Notes: a model not told the origin generated them from the letters alone. Positions 42,250 through 52,215 are shown, counted from the first letter of the stretch. The stretch is DNA of 64,000 bases from Paracoccus zeaxanthinifaciens ATCC 21588 (GCF_000420145.1 NZ_ATUJ01000002.1:1-64000), one strand, 5' to 3'. Translations and numbers: made by a program.

Positions 42250-43922
42250 CCCGACACCCTCGCGCGGGCGTCGGCTGCCGCGATCAGCGCGGGATCGTGG
42301 GTCGCGACCACCACCGCGCGGCCCGCCTGCGCGATGCGCCGCAGCGATGCGATGATGCGCGCGGCGGTCGCCCCGTCCAGGTCGGCGGTCGGCTCGTCGG
42401 CAAGGATCAGGTCGCCGCCCGCCATGACCGCCCGCGCCAGCATCAGCCGCCGCGCCTCGCCCCCTGATACGCCGCCGCCGCTTTCGCCCAGTCGGGTGTC
42501 CAGCCCCGCGGGCAGGCGTTCGACGATGCGGCAGGCATCGGCCATGCGCAAAGCGGGCCAAGGATCGGCCCCCGTGCCGCGCGGGTCCAGCCAGGCACGC
42601 AGCGGCAGGTCCGGGAAATGCGGGCGCTGCGGGACGAAGGCCAGCCGCGCGCGCCAGGCATCCGCCGTATCGGGCGTCAGATCGGTGCCGCAGACCGCGA
42701 TCCGCCCCGCATCCAGCGGCACGAGCCCCGCGATGGCCGCAAGCGTCGTGCTCTTGCCCGCGCCGCTTGGGCCGGTGACCGCGACGATCCCGCCGACCGC
42801 GACCTCCAGATCGGGCAGGCGGACGCGACGTCCGGGCAGCGCGGCCACGGCACCGGACAGCCGCAGCGCAAAGGCCCCCGGCAGCGGCACGGCATCCCGG
42901 CCATCGCCGATCATCGAGACACGCTCGGCCGCGTCCAGCGCCTCCAGCTCCTCGACGACGGCAAAGCCCGCGGCGCGGTCGTGCCAGGCCGCCGAAAGAT
43001 CGCGCAGGGGCTGGAAGAACTCGGGGGCGATCAGCAGCAGGAACAGCCCCTCGGCCAGGGTCAGGGGCGTGCCCCAGCTGCCGAAGCCGATCTCTCCCAG
43101 CAGGGTGAAGCCCACGAAGACCGCGACCATCGCCACCCCCAGGGCCGAGAACAGCTCGAGCACGGTAGAGGAGAGGAATGCGATCCGAAGCACCGCCATG
43201 GTCCGCTGGCGCAAACCCTCGGCGCGGTCGGCAAAGCCCGTCGCCGCGCGTTCGGTCGCGCCCAGAAGGCGGATGTCGGACAGCGCGGCCAGCTGGTCCA
43301 TCAGCATCTCGTTCATGGTGCCGATCTCGGACATCTGGCGGCGAGATGCCTGCTCGGCGGCCATTCCGACCAGCGCCATGAACAGCGGGATCAGCGGCCC
43401 CGCGACCAGCAGCGTCAGGCCCACGACCCATGACAGGCAGAAGGCAAGCACCAGAAGCACGGGCGGCAACACCGAGACCCGCGTCATCGCGACGTGATAG
43501 CGCGTGATCCAGGGCTGCAGCAGCGGCAGCTTCTGGACCGCCAGCGAGGCGATGGCGGCCGAGCCTGCGCCGGTGACTGCGCGGGCCTCGCGCCCGATCA
43601 GCGCGCGGCGTTCGCGGGCGACGGTCGCATCGGCGGCACGGAACAGAAGCGCACCGGCACGGTGATCCAGGGCCGCGCGCAGGATGCCCCCCGCCGCGAT
43701 GATCCCGGCGGCGGTCAGCGTCCGTGCCGCGTCGGCATCACCCCCGACCCAACCGGCAACGGCCCATGCGATCGCCGCCGCCTGCACCGGCCAGACCAGC
43801 CCCGCCGCGACCGACAGCATGCCCGCGCGCCGCAGCAGGCCATCGACCGGCGCGATGATCCGGTCCCGCGCCATCGCGCGCGGTGACCGCATTCCTGCCG
43901 CTTTGCGCATATCGTTCACCAT
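42246..43922 (-). CDS. cydD: Thiol reductant ABC exporter subunit CydD
   Basis: 558-residue half-transporter partner of CydC. Membrane domain about 25-310; nucleotide-binding domain with Walker A GPSGAGKST (near 375), signature GVSGGEARRLMLARAV (near 483) and Walker B ILADEPTADLD. The annotated start has AAGGGCGGCGA upstream; an internal ATG four codons on is also possible. First gene of cydDCABX, all in one direction. Confidence 0.92.
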   Translation of the reverse strand: MVNDMRKAAGMRSPRAMARDRIIAPVDGLLRRAGMLSVAAGLVWPVQAAAIAWAVAGWVGGDADAARTLTAAGIIAAGGILRAALDHRAGALLFRAADATVARERRALIGREARAVTGAGSAAIASLAVQKLPLLQPWITRYHVAMTRVSVLPPVLLVLAFCLSWVVGLTLLVAGPLIPLFMALVGMAAEQASRRQMSEIGTMNEMLMDQLAALSDIRLLGATERAATGFADRAEGLRQRTMAVLRIAFLSSTVLELFSALGVAMVAVFVGFTLLGEIGFGSWGTPLTLAEGLFLLLIAPEFFQPLRDLSAAWHDRAAGFAVVEELEALDAAERVSMIGDGRDAVPLPGAFALRLSGAVAALPGRRVRLPDLEVAVGGIVAVTGPSGAGKSTTLAAIAGLVPLDAGRIAVCGTDLTPDTADAWRARLAFVPQRPHFPDLPLRAWLDPRGTGADPWPALRMADACRIVERLPAGLDTRLGESGGGVSGGEARRLMLARAVMAGGDLILADEPTADLDGATAARIIASLRRIAQAGRAVVVATHDPALIAAADARARVSG

Positions 43923-44042
43923 TCGCCGCCCTTACGATGCCGATCGCTACTCTACCGTAGGCGAGCTGTCGACAATGCGGCAAATGGCCATGGGAAGTGT
44001 CAGGGGCACCAATTGCGCCACCTACCGGTCAAGTCACTCGAC

Positions 44043-45704
44043 TCAGGCGTCTTCGCGGATGAAGCGGGCGGCCTTCTCGGCGATCATCAGGGTGGGGGCG
44101 TTCGTGTTGCCGCTGGTGATGCGGGGCATGATGCTGGCATCGACCACGCGCAGGCCCTTGATGCCGCGGACGCGCAGCCGGGAATCCACGACGGCGTCCG
44201 GATCGTCGGCGCGGCCCATCTTCGCGGTGCCGACGGGGTGGAAGATCGTCGTCGCGATGTCGCCCGCCACCCGTGCCAGATCCTCGTCGGTGGAAAACTG
44301 CGGGCCGGGCTTCCATTCCTCGGGCCGGTATTTTGCGAAGGCGGGCTGGGACACGACCTTGCGGACCTGGCGCAGGCTCTGGGCCGCGACCAGCCGATCC
44401 TCGTCGGTCGACAGATAGCCGGGCGCGATCAGCGGCGCATCGCCCGCGCGGCCCGACCGCAGACGGACATGGCCGCGACTGGTCGGGTTCAGGTTGCACA
44501 CGCTGGCCGTGATCGCGGGGAAAGGATGCAGCCCCTCGCCAAAGGCTTCGAGGCTGAGCGGCTGGACATGGTACTGGATGTTCGCATGCGCGCGGGCCGG
44601 GTCCGAGCGGGTGAACGCGCCCAGCTGGCTGGGGGCCATGCTCATGGGACCGGACCGCCGCAGCATGTATTCCAGCCCGATCCGCATCTTGCCCAACCCG
44701 TTTCCGGCAAGCGTGTTCAGCGTCTTCGCGCCCGTGACCTTGTAGACGGCGCGGATCTGCAGATGATCCTGCAGGTTGGCCCCGACGCCCGGCAGGTCCG
44801 CCGCGACCTCGATCCCGTGATCGCGCAGATGCTCCGCCGGACCGATCCCCGAGAGCTGCAGGATCTGGGGCGAATTGATCGCGCCCGCCGACAGGATCAC
44901 CTCGGACCGGGCATGGACGGTCAGCGTCTCGGGACCCCGCCGCACTGTCGCGCCGGTGCAGCGCCTGGCACCGTCGGGGCCGGTCTCGATCCGCAGATGC
45001 TGGACCGTGGCCTCGGTCCAGACGGTCAGGTTCGGGCGGCGGCGCGCGGGTTTAAGGAACGCCTTGGCGGTGTTCCAGCGCCAGCCGGACCGCTGGTTCA
45101 CCTCGAAATAGCCGACGCCCGCATTGTCGCCGGTGTTGAAATCCTCGTTTCGCTCGAAGCCCGCCTGGACCATGGCTTGGGTGAAATCCTCCAGCACGTC
45201 CCACCGCAGGCGCTGCTTCTCGATCCGCCATTCGCCGCCATGCCCGTGCATGTCCGAAAACCGGCTGTTGCTGCCCGTCGCGGGATCCGCCCCGCCATCC
45301 AGCCGGTAATGGTCTTCGTGCGCCTTGAAATCGGGCAGGCTGTTTTCCCACGACCAGTCGTCATCGCCCGTCAGCGCGGCCCAGCCGTCATAGTCGCGCG
45401 CCTGCCCGCGCATGTAGATCATGCCGTTGATCGACGAACAGCCGCCAAGCGTCTTGCCCCGGGGATAGCGCAGCGTGCGCCCGTTCAGCCCCTTGTCCGG
45501 TTCGGTATGATACAGCCAGTCGGTGCGCGGATTGCCGATGCAATACAGGTATCCGACCGGAATGTGGATCCAGGCATAGTTGTCGCGCTTGCCCGCCTCC
45601 AGCAGCAGGACGCGTTTCTCGGGGTCCGCGCTGAGCCGGTTCGCCAGCAGGCACCCCGCCGATCCGGCCCCGATCACGATATAGTCGAACCGGTCTTCCG
45701 GCAT
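44043..45704 (-). CDS. GMC-family FAD oxidoreductase (choline/alcohol dehydrogenase type)
   Basis: 553 residues. FAD-binding IGAGSAGCLLANRL (11-24), GMC signature 1 YPRGKTLGGCSSING (near 78), signature 2 VILSAGAINSPQILQLSG near 270 (shown in part), and the catalytic His in HPVGTAKMG near 490 with a later NTNAPT Asn. Closest by motif to choline dehydrogenase/alkan-1-ol dehydrogenase. No bet or carnitine genes are nearby, so the alcohol is unknown. GGGAGGAG precedes the start. It is divergent from a LysR regulator across 116 bases. Confidence 0.9.
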   Translation of the reverse strand: MPEDRFDYIVIGAGSAGCLLANRLSADPEKRVLLLEAGKRDNYAWIHIPVGYLYCIGNPRTDWLYHTEPDKGLNGRTLRYPRGKTLGGCSSINGMIYMRGQARDYDGWAALTGDDDWSWENSLPDFKAHEDHYRLDGGADPATGSNSRFSDMHGHGGEWRIEKQRLRWDVLEDFTQAMVQAGFERNEDFNTGDNAGVGYFEVNQRSGWRWNTAKAFLKPARRRPNLTVWTEATVQHLRIETGPDGARRCTGATVRRGPETLTVHARSEVILSAGAINSPQILQLSGIGPAEHLRDHGIEVAADLPGVGANLQDHLQIRAVYKVTGAKTLNTLAGNGLGKMRIGLEYMLRRSGPMSMAPSQLGAFTRSDPARAHANIQYHVQPLSLEAFGEGLHPFPAITASVCNLNPTSRGHVRLRSGRAGDAPLIAPGYLSTDEDRLVAAQSLRQVRKVVSQPAFAKYRPEEWKPGPQFSTDEDLARVAGDIATTIFHPVGTAKMGRADDPDAVVDSRLRVRGIKGLRVVDASIMPRITSGNTNAPTLMIAEKAARFIREDA

Positions 45705-45820
45705 GGCAGCTCCTCCCTCGGTCCCCTTGCGCGGGGGCGATCCCTCGGGACCAGATCTAGCGGGGTGCGGGGGCAGAAGGCTAATGACTAATCGCGCGGG
45801 GCGATATAAATCCTGCTGAT

Positions 45821-46741
45821 ATGAGACCGAGGGTGGACCTGAAGATCCTGACGGCCTTCGTCACCGTCGCGCGCGAGGGCAGCGTCTCGCGTGCGGCCGA
45901 GGCGCTGTGCCTGACGCAGCCGGCCGTCAGCCTGCAATTGCGGCGGCTGGCCAGGGAAACCGGGCTGGAGCTGTTCACCCGCAGCCCGCACGGGCTGGAC
46001 CTGACGCCCGATGGGGAGGCCCTTCTGCTGAAGGCGCAGCGCGTCTGCGCCCAGATGGACGAATTCGAGCTGCATGCGCGGCAGCTTACCCGGTCCGTTC
46101 GGGGCACGCTGCGCATCGGCACCATCATCGATCCGGAATTCATCCGGCTTGGCGATTTCCTGCAAGGGCTGGTCGGACAGGCCCCCGAGCTGCGCCCCGA
46201 GCTGACCCATGGCACAAGCGGGGACATCCTGCGCCGGATCGCCCGCGACCAGCTGGACGTGGGCTATTTCCTGGGCGAGGCTGCGGATCTTGCCGCGCTG
46301 ATCGACGATCCCGCGCAGGACCTGGCCTTTCGCAGGCTGACCGACCTCAGCTATCGCGTGGTGGCCCCGCGCGGGTGGGAGGGGCGGCTGCGCGGGCTGG
46401 ACTGGGCGGGGCTTGCCGCGCTGCCCTGGATCGGGACGCCCGTGGAATCGGTGCATTCGCGGCTGCTGTCCGGTGTCCTCGGGCCGCTGGACCTGCAGCA
46501 GAACATCGTGACGCTGGCGGATCAGGAAAACTCGATGCTGGAACTGGTGCGCGCGGGGATCGGGCTGTGCCTGTGCCGCGAGGCCGTGGCGCTGCACGAA
46601 AGCCACGCGCATGGCCTGGCGATCGTGCCCGACCTGCATCTTCGTACGGCGCTGCATTTCGTGACCCCCGGCGCCCGCGCGACCGACCCGCGCATCGCGC
46701 TGGCGGGCGACACCATCGCCCGCATCTGGCAGGACCGCTGA
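45821..46741 (+). CDS. LysR-family transcriptional regulator
   Basis: 306 residues. HTH at about residues 5-63 with GSVSRAAEALCLTQPAVSLQLRRL; substrate-binding domain from about residue 93. A GTG at 45833 (VDLKILTAF) has a better-placed AGACCGAGG and matches the family N-terminus, so the true start may be four codons later. Divergent from the GMC oxidoreductase, its likely target. Confidence 0.9.
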   Translation: MRPRVDLKILTAFVTVAREGSVSRAAEALCLTQPAVSLQLRRLARETGLELFTRSPHGLDLTPDGEALLLKAQRVCAQMDEFELHARQLTRSVRGTLRIGTIIDPEFIRLGDFLQGLVGQAPELRPELTHGTSGDILRRIARDQLDVGYFLGEAADLAALIDDPAQDLAFRRLTDLSYRVVAPRGWEGRLRGLDWAGLAALPWIGTPVESVHSRLLSGVLGPLDLQQNIVTLADQENSMLELVRAGIGLCLCREAVALHESHAHGLAIVPDLHLRTALHFVTPGARATDPRIALAGDTIARIWQDR

Positions 46742-46808
46742 GCGCGGGCCGCATTGCAAAGCGCCGCCCGATGCGCGACGCTTGGCGAAACGCCAAGGGG
46801 GGATCGCG

Positions 46809-47198
46809 ATGAACGGCACAGGCCATGTCATGCCCGCGCGGGTGGGTTCGCTGCTGCTGGCGCTGACGCTGCTGACCGGTCCCGCGCTGGCCGACCCGGT
46901 CACGATCGAGGATGTCCGCGCCAGCGAGGGCGCGAATGGCTGGCGCTTCGACGTCACGCTGCGCCACCCCGATACCGGGTGGGACCATTATGCCGATGGC
47001 TGGCAGGTGCTTGCGCCGGACGGCTCGGTCCTCGGGACGCGGGAGCTGGCGCATCCGCATGTGGACGAACAACCCTTCACGCGCAGCCTGTCGGGGATCG
47101 CCGTCCCGCAGGACGCGGACCATGTGCTGATCCGCGCGCGCTGCCTTGTGGACGGCTGGAACGAGGGCACGGTCCGGTTCGACCTGCCGGGGCGCTGA
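46809..47198 (+). CDS. Small exported protein of unknown function
   Basis: 129 residues with a Sec signal (VGSLLLALTLLTGPALA, cut near residue 28) and a compact beta-rich mature part: GWRFDVTLRHPDTGWDHYADGWQ and, later, FTRSLSGIAVP. A single cysteine in the mature part. I do not recognise a named domain. The start at 46809 is preceded by GGGGGATCGCG. It follows the LysR gene by 67 bases and is convergent with the next membrane protein. Confidence 0.75.
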   Translation: MNGTGHVMPARVGSLLLALTLLTGPALADPVTIEDVRASEGANGWRFDVTLRHPDTGWDHYADGWQVLAPDGSVLGTRELAHPHVDEQPFTRSLSGIAVPQDADHVLIRARCLVDGWNEGTVRFDLPGR

Positions 47199-47207
47199 GG
47201 CACAGGC

Positions 47208-47696
47208 TCAGCGACGGCGGGCGAGGTAGTCGAAGGTGATCGCGGCGACGATGCCATAGAGCACATGCCCCACCAGCGCGACCCAGGTGATGCCCGTGAA
47301 GCCCAGGAAGAACTTCAGCCCCGCGACCGAGGTGATCCCGCCGATCGCGAAGATCCACAGCCCGAACCCGTAGATGGCCGAGGACAGCAGCATCGGCATG
47401 CCCGGCGCGAATTTCTGCTGCAGCGGGCGGAAGATGTACAGCCACCCCACCGGATAGGCGATCAGCCCCACGAGGAACAGGTGCATGAAATTGCCCGCCC
47501 ATGCGGCATTCGGCAGCCCGAACGTGCCCAGAAGCGACCGCGCCAGCCCCACCGGTGCAAGGTTCGCAAAGCCCAGCATCGGGCTGATCGCCTGCCCCCA
47601 CAGGTCGAAGGCGACGGTGGCGACAGATCCCGCGATGACCATCGCGGTCACGGTATCGGCATTCAGGGGCGGGGTGTTGGTGCGGGTCTGGGTCAT
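47208..47696 (-). CDS. Small integral membrane protein of unknown function
   Basis: 162 residues with four hydrophobic segments (about 14-34, 63-83, 95-118 and 128-155). A hydrophilic N-terminus of about 13 residues and a basic C-terminus (LARRR) suggest both ends in the cytoplasm. No known motif. GGAGAGAAAGA precedes the ATG at 47696, which decides it over an upstream alternative. Divergent from the ThDP enzyme gene, 178 bases away. Confidence 0.75.
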   Translation of the reverse strand: MTQTRTNTPPLNADTVTAMVIAGSVATVAFDLWGQAISPMLGFANLAPVGLARSLLGTFGLPNAAWAGNFMHLFLVGLIAYPVGWLYIFRPLQQKFAPGMPMLLSSAIYGFGLWIFAIGGITSVAGLKFFLGFTGITWVALVGHVLYGIVAAITFDYLARRR

Positions 47697-47874
47697 TCTT
47701 TCTCTCCGTTCTCTGTTGGTCGTTTGTTGTTGTTCCAATTCCGTCCGAACTGCTGGAAAGTTACCAAGGCAGGCGCGCGATCACGCGCTTGTTACCTCGT
47801 CCGTGAAAGAGAACCGGGTTCCGCGACGAATGGAAGAGGCGAGGACAAGCTTGGACAGGAAAGTGGACGATCTG

Positions 47875-49497
47875 ATGACGGATACGAGGCAGATGACGGC
47901 GGCGGACATCCTTGCGCAGCGGCTGTACCGGGCGGGGGTGCGCTTCGCCTTCGGCATGCCGGGCGGAGAGGTGCTGGCCCTGATCGACGCGCTGGCCCGC
48001 GCGGGGATCGAATTCGTGCTGTCGAAACACGAAAACGCCGCGGGCTTCATGGCCGAAGGGGTCTTTCACCGCACCGGCGCGCCCGCGCTTCTGGTCACGA
48101 CCGTCGGGCCGGGCGCCCTGAACGCCGTCAATGTGGTCGAGAACGCGCGACAGGACCGCGTGCCGATGATCGTGCTGTCGGGCGCGATCGACCCGTCCGA
48201 GGCCGCGACCTATACCCACCAGGTGCTGGACCAGCGCGAGGTGTTCCGCCCCGTCACCAAAGCCAGCTTCACTTTCGACGCAGGCGCGGCGGCGGCGATT
48301 GCCGACAAGGCTGTCGCCATCGCGACCGAAGGCCGCCCCGGTCCGGTCCATATCGACGTCCCGATCTCGGTCGCCTCGGCGCCCGTGGCCGCCCGTCCCG
48401 CCTTCGACCGCAGGGATGCGGCGCCCCTGCAACCCGCCGAGGGGGGCGATCTGGCGCAGGCGCGGCGATGGCTGGCGGCGGCGGAACGTCCCGTGATCGT
48501 CATGGGGCTGGACGCCATGAACCAAAATGCCGGTGCCGCGATCCGCGATTTCGCCGAAAGCTTCGGCGCACCCGTCATCTCGACCTACAAGGCCAAGGGT
48601 CTCATCCCCGAAGATCACCCCCTGTCGCTTGGCGCGGCAGGCCTGTCGCCCAAGGCCGACCGGCTGCTGCTGCCCCTGCTGGCCGAGGCCGACCTGATCA
48701 TCTGCGCGGGCTATGACCCGATCGAGATGCGCGTGGGCTGGCGCGACCCGTGGGACGCCGCGACCGTGCCCGTCATCGACATCACCGCCGCGCCGAACCA
48801 CCACTACATGCACCAGGCGGGCGTGAACTTCGTCGCCGATTGCGGGGCCACGCTGGCCACGCTGGCGCTTGGGGTGACGCCCCGCGCCGCATGGGGCGAC
48901 CGCATCGCCCGGCTGAAATCCGAACTGGCCGCGGCCTTTCCGCGCGACGAGGACTGGGGCCCCGCCGCCGTCATCGACACCTGCATGACCGCCCTGCCCG
49001 AAGGCACGCTGGCCACCGCCGACAGCGGCGCGCATCGCATCCTTCTGTCGCAGATGTGGCGCTGCACCGAGCCGCGCGGCCTGATGCAATCCTCGGGGCT
49101 GTGCACGATGGGCTGCGCGGTGCCGCTGGCCATCGGCGCGGCGCTGGCCGCGCCCGAACGCCACGTGGTGTCGTTTTCCGGGGATGCGGGGTTCCTGATG
49201 GTCGCGGGCGAACTTGCCACGGCGGCGGAACTGCGCACGCCCGCGATCTTCGTCGTTTTCGTCGATGCCAGCCTTGCGCTGATCGACCTGAAGCAGCGCC
49301 AGATGGGGCTGTCCTCGAACGGGGTCGATTTCGAGGGGCCGGATATCGCGGCCATCGGGCGTGCCTTCGGCGGCGCGGGGCATACCGTGCGCAATCGCGC
49401 CGAACTGCAGGACGCGTTGCAGGCCGCAATGGCCGAGACCCGCTTTACCGTCATCGCGGCGGTGATCGACCGCAAATCCTATGACGGGCGGCTGTGA
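47875..49497 (+). CDS. Thiamine diphosphate-dependent enzyme (acetolactate synthase large-subunit-like)
   Basis: 540 residues with the three-domain ThDP fold. The catalytic Glu is residue 53 in SKHENAAGFMAEG; the ThDP/Mg segment begins at SGDAGFLMVAGELA near 434, but the usual Asn at its end is replaced (FVDASLALIDLKQ), a variant of the NDAS-type motif. It is not oxalyl-CoA decarboxylase by motif. An FAD-binding central domain is plausible. The start is uncertain: in-frame ATG, GTG and TTG codons occur up to 45 bases upstream, and GAGGACAAGC would suit the TTG. Its stop lies directly before a CoA-transferase gene, so the two are co-expressed. A decarboxylase or lyase for a 2-oxo acid is the best general call. 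Confidence 0.83.
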   Translation: MTDTRQMTAADILAQRLYRAGVRFAFGMPGGEVLALIDALARAGIEFVLSKHENAAGFMAEGVFHRTGAPALLVTTVGPGALNAVNVVENARQDRVPMIVLSGAIDPSEAATYTHQVLDQREVFRPVTKASFTFDAGAAAAIADKAVAIATEGRPGPVHIDVPISVASAPVAARPAFDRRDAAPLQPAEGGDLAQARRWLAAAERPVIVMGLDAMNQNAGAAIRDFAESFGAPVISTYKAKGLIPEDHPLSLGAAGLSPKADRLLLPLLAEADLIICAGYDPIEMRVGWRDPWDAATVPVIDITAAPNHHYMHQAGVNFVADCGATLATLALGVTPRAAWGDRIARLKSELAAAFPRDEDWGPAAVIDTCMTALPEGTLATADSGAHRILLSQMWRCTEPRGLMQSSGLCTMGCAVPLAIGAALAAPERHVVSFSGDAGFLMVAGELATAAELRTPAIFVVFVDASLALIDLKQRQMGLSSNGVDFEGPDIAAIGRAFGGAGHTVRNRAELQDALQAAMAETRFTVIAAVIDRKSYDGRL

Positions 49498-49498
49498 C

Positions 49499-50698
49499 AT
49501 GACCAACGACAAGACGCCGATGGCGCTGGAGGGGCTGGTCGTCCTGGACCTGTCGCGCATCCTGGCCGGACCGACCGCGACGCAGCTCCTGGGCGATCTG
49601 GGCGCGACCGTCATCAAGATCGAGAACCCGCGCAGCGGCGGTGACGACACGCGCGGCTGGGGACCGCCCTATGCGACGCTAAAGGATGGCAGCACGGGCG
49701 ATCTCAGCGCGTATTTCATGGCCGCGAACCGCAACAAGCAATCGGTCGCTGCCGATCTGGGCTCCGAGGCGGGGCGCGATCTGGTTGCCGCGCTGGCCGC
49801 CCGTGCCGATGTGGTGATCGAGAATTACAAGCCCGGCGGGCTGGTCAAGTACGGGCTGGATCACGACACGCTGCTGAAGCGGCATCCGGGGCTTGTCTAC
49901 TGCTCGATCTCGGGGTTCGGGCAGACGGGGCCGAACCGTGACAAGCCCGGCTACGACCTGATGGCGCAGGGCTATGGCGGCATCATGAGCCTGACCGGCG
50001 CCCCCGAAGGCCCGCCGATGAAGGTGGGCGTCGGCATCGCGGACGTGATGTGCGGGATGTATGCCACCATCGGCATCCTTGCCGCGCTGCGCCACCGCGA
50101 CCGCACCGGCGAGGGGCAGCATATCGACCTTGCGCTGGTCGATGCGCAGATGGCCTGGCTGATCAACGAGGGCACGAATTTCCTGACCTCGGGGCAGCTG
50201 CCGCAGCGACGCGGCAATGCCCATCCGAACATCGTGCCCTATGACGTGTTCCAGGCAGCGGACGGGCATGTGATCGTCGCGGTCGGCAATGACGCGCAGT
50301 TCGCGCGGTTCTGCGACGTGTTCGGCGCCGCGCATCTGGCGGCCGACCCGGATTATGCGACGAACCCTGCGCGGCTGGCGAACCGAGACGCGCTGATACC
50401 GCAACTGCGCCCGCTGCTGACCGCCCATCCGGTCGCCTGGATCGTCCAGCGGCTGGAGGCCGTGAAGGTCCCCGTCGGGCCGATCAACGATCTGGATCAG
50501 GCGCTGAATTCGGAACAGGCGCAGGCCCGGCAGATGACCGTCGCGATGGACGCCCCCGAGACGGAAACGGGTCAGGTGCGGCTGCTGGGCAATCCGCTGA
50601 AATTGTCGCGCACGCCGGTCACCTATCGCAGCGCACCGCCGCGTTTCGGGGCCGATACCGACCGCATCAGGCGGGATCTGGGGCTGGACGGCGACTAG
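49499..50698 (+). CDS. CaiB/BaiF-family (class III) CoA-transferase
   Basis: 399 residues. LDLSRILAGPTATQLLGDLGA near 20 (shown as its LSRILAGP core), IENYKPGGLVKYGLD near 115 and GVGIADVMCGMYATIG near 178 are conserved; the Asp in ADVMCG is the acyl-carrying catalytic residue. It moves CoA between carboxylic acids. Formyl/oxalate, carnitine/crotonobetaine and succinyl donors are all possible. It starts two bases after the ThDP enzyme stop. Its 3-prime end overlaps the convergent opgD stop by four bases. Confidence 0.9.
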   Translation: MTNDKTPMALEGLVVLDLSRILAGPTATQLLGDLGATVIKIENPRSGGDDTRGWGPPYATLKDGSTGDLSAYFMAANRNKQSVAADLGSEAGRDLVAALAARADVVIENYKPGGLVKYGLDHDTLLKRHPGLVYCSISGFGQTGPNRDKPGYDLMAQGYGGIMSLTGAPEGPPMKVGVGIADVMCGMYATIGILAALRHRDRTGEGQHIDLALVDAQMAWLINEGTNFLTSGQLPQRRGNAHPNIVPYDVFQAADGHVIVAVGNDAQFARFCDVFGAAHLAADPDYATNPARLANRDALIPQLRPLLTAHPVAWIVQRLEAVKVPVGPINDLDQALNSEQAQARQMTVAMDAPETETGQVRLLGNPLKLSRTPVTYRSAPPRFGADTDRIRRDLGLDGD

Positions 50699-52215
50699 GC
50701 CGTCCAGCGATACAGCCAGACCTCGGACAGGGGGCGGTCGGGGGCGCGCAGCTGGACGCGCAGTTCGGCCAGGGTCGCGGCACCGGGGGTGAAGGTGACA
50801 GCAAGGCGCGCGCCCCCGGTATCGGGGTTGCGCTGCAGCACGCCGCCGCTGACCTGCCCCGCGCTGCTGCGGGTCATGAACTCGACCGTCGACAGATCGC
50901 CCTCCAGATCGGGATGCGGCGCGAAATCGACCGTGATGATCCAGTCCTGCGTCTGCATGTGGCGGCCCATCCGCGTATTCGTAACCTGCGCCAGCCCGCG
51001 CGGGGGCGCCGGATCATTGCCCCATGACAGGCGGTATCCGAAACGATGCTCAGCACCGGGCAGGACCGGTTCGGACGGGCGCCAATAAGCGACGATATTG
51101 TCGAAGATCTCCCGATCGGCGGGAATCTCGACCAGCGTGACGGCCCCGCGCCCCCAATCGGCATCGGGCGTGACCCACAGGCTGGGACGGCGATGGTACA
51201 GCGCCTCGAGATCGGCGAAATCGCTGAAGCCCCGCGCCCGCTGCATCAGGCCGAAGCCCTGCGGACCGTCATCGACGAAGGCCGAGATCTGCAGCTGTCG
51301 CGGATTGGACAGGGGCCGCCAGATCGTCTCGCCCGCGCCGTTATGGATCAGCAGCCCGTCGCTGTCATGGACGGCGGGCCGGAAATCCGAGAACCGGTCG
51401 CGGATGGTCTCGTCGAACAGGAACATCGAGGTCAGCGGCCCCAGACCGACATGCGACAGGGGCTGGCGCGCGAACAGATGCGCGGTAACGTCCATCTCCA
51501 GAACCGCGCCGGGGCGGATGCGGAAACTGTAGAGGCCGGTCGCGCGCGGGCTGTCCAGCAACGCGTGGATGACGGTTTCGCGCGCGCCGTTCGCCGGACG
51601 TTCGATCCAGAAATCGGTGAATTCGGGGAACTCTTCGCCGCCTGGTTCGGCGGTGTCGATGGCAAGGCCACGGGCCGACAGGCCATAGATCTGCCCCGTG
51701 CCGATCCCCCGGAAATAGCTGGCGCCCTGGAATACGGCGAATTCCTGGAAGATGCCGGGCTTCTCGATCTCGGCGCGCAGGCGCAGCCCGGAATAGCCGA
51801 GCGTGTCGTCCACAGGCAGATCGGGAAAGCGGTCGGTCGTGTCGAAGACGCCCAGATCGAACAGGACGGGACGGGTCTTCCCATCCTCGACCACCGAGAT
51901 GCCGACCGGACGGCGATAGAACAGCCCCGGCGGGAACAGGTCCACCTGCAGCGGGGCCTGCCCGCCGCGCCACAGCGCGTTGCGCCCGTCGAACCAGATC
52001 ATCCGGTACTGGTCATAGCTGATCTCGTGCCATGCCTGCGGGATCTGCGGGCGCGGGCGATGAGGGGCGCCGGCCATGCGGCGCGCGCGGTCGATCAGGC
52101 CCTCGACCGTGAAGGGCTGGGCATCGCCAAGGGTCAGGCCCGGTTCCTCGGCCCATGTCGCGCGGGGGGCAAGGGCTGCGGCCATCAGACCGGCAAGGAC
52201 GGAGCGACGCTGCAT
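50695..52215 (-). CDS. opgD: Periplasmic glucan biosynthesis protein, OpgD/MdoD-like
   Basis: 506-residue MdoG/OpgG-family protein. The N-terminus MQRRSVLAGLMAAALAP is a twin-arginine-type signal, the route used by OpgD rather than OpgG, so D is preferred. Two beta-sandwich domains of the family follow (about 35-390 and 400-506), with FFRG-type stretch SYFRGIGTGQIYGLSARGLA near 165 (shown in part by SYFRGIG). It is thought to shape or branch osmoregulated periplasmic glucans. It lies four bases downstream of opgC on the same strand. Confidence 0.87.
   Translation of the reverse strand: MQRRSVLAGLMAAALAPRATWAEEPGLTLGDAQPFTVEGLIDRARRMAGAPHRPRPQIPQAWHEISYDQYRMIWFDGRNALWRGGQAPLQVDLFPPGLFYRRPVGISVVEDGKTRPVLFDLGVFDTTDRFPDLPVDDTLGYSGLRLRAEIEKPGIFQEFAVFQGASYFRGIGTGQIYGLSARGLAIDTAEPGGEEFPEFTDFWIERPANGARETVIHALLDSPRATGLYSFRIRPGAVLEMDVTAHLFARQPLSHVGLGPLTSMFLFDETIRDRFSDFRPAVHDSDGLLIHNGAGETIWRPLSNPRQLQISAFVDDGPQGFGLMQRARGFSDFADLEALYHRRPSLWVTPDADWGRGAVTLVEIPADREIFDNIVAYWRPSEPVLPGAEHRFGYRLSWGNDPAPPRGLAQVTNTRMGRHMQTQDWIITVDFAPHPDLEGDLSTVEFMTRSSAGQVSGGVLQRNPDTGGARLAVTFTPGAATLAELRVQLRAPDRPLSEVWLYRWTA

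Noticed and set aside
47759-47796. GTTACC direct repeats and a GCGCG-rich repeat upstream of the ThDP enzyme
   Set aside because: Short and imperfect; no link to a known regulator.
47875-49497. Oxalyl-CoA decarboxylase for the ThDP enzyme
   Set aside because: Conserved Oxc motifs are missing; the sequence fits the acetolactate-synthase-like branch better.
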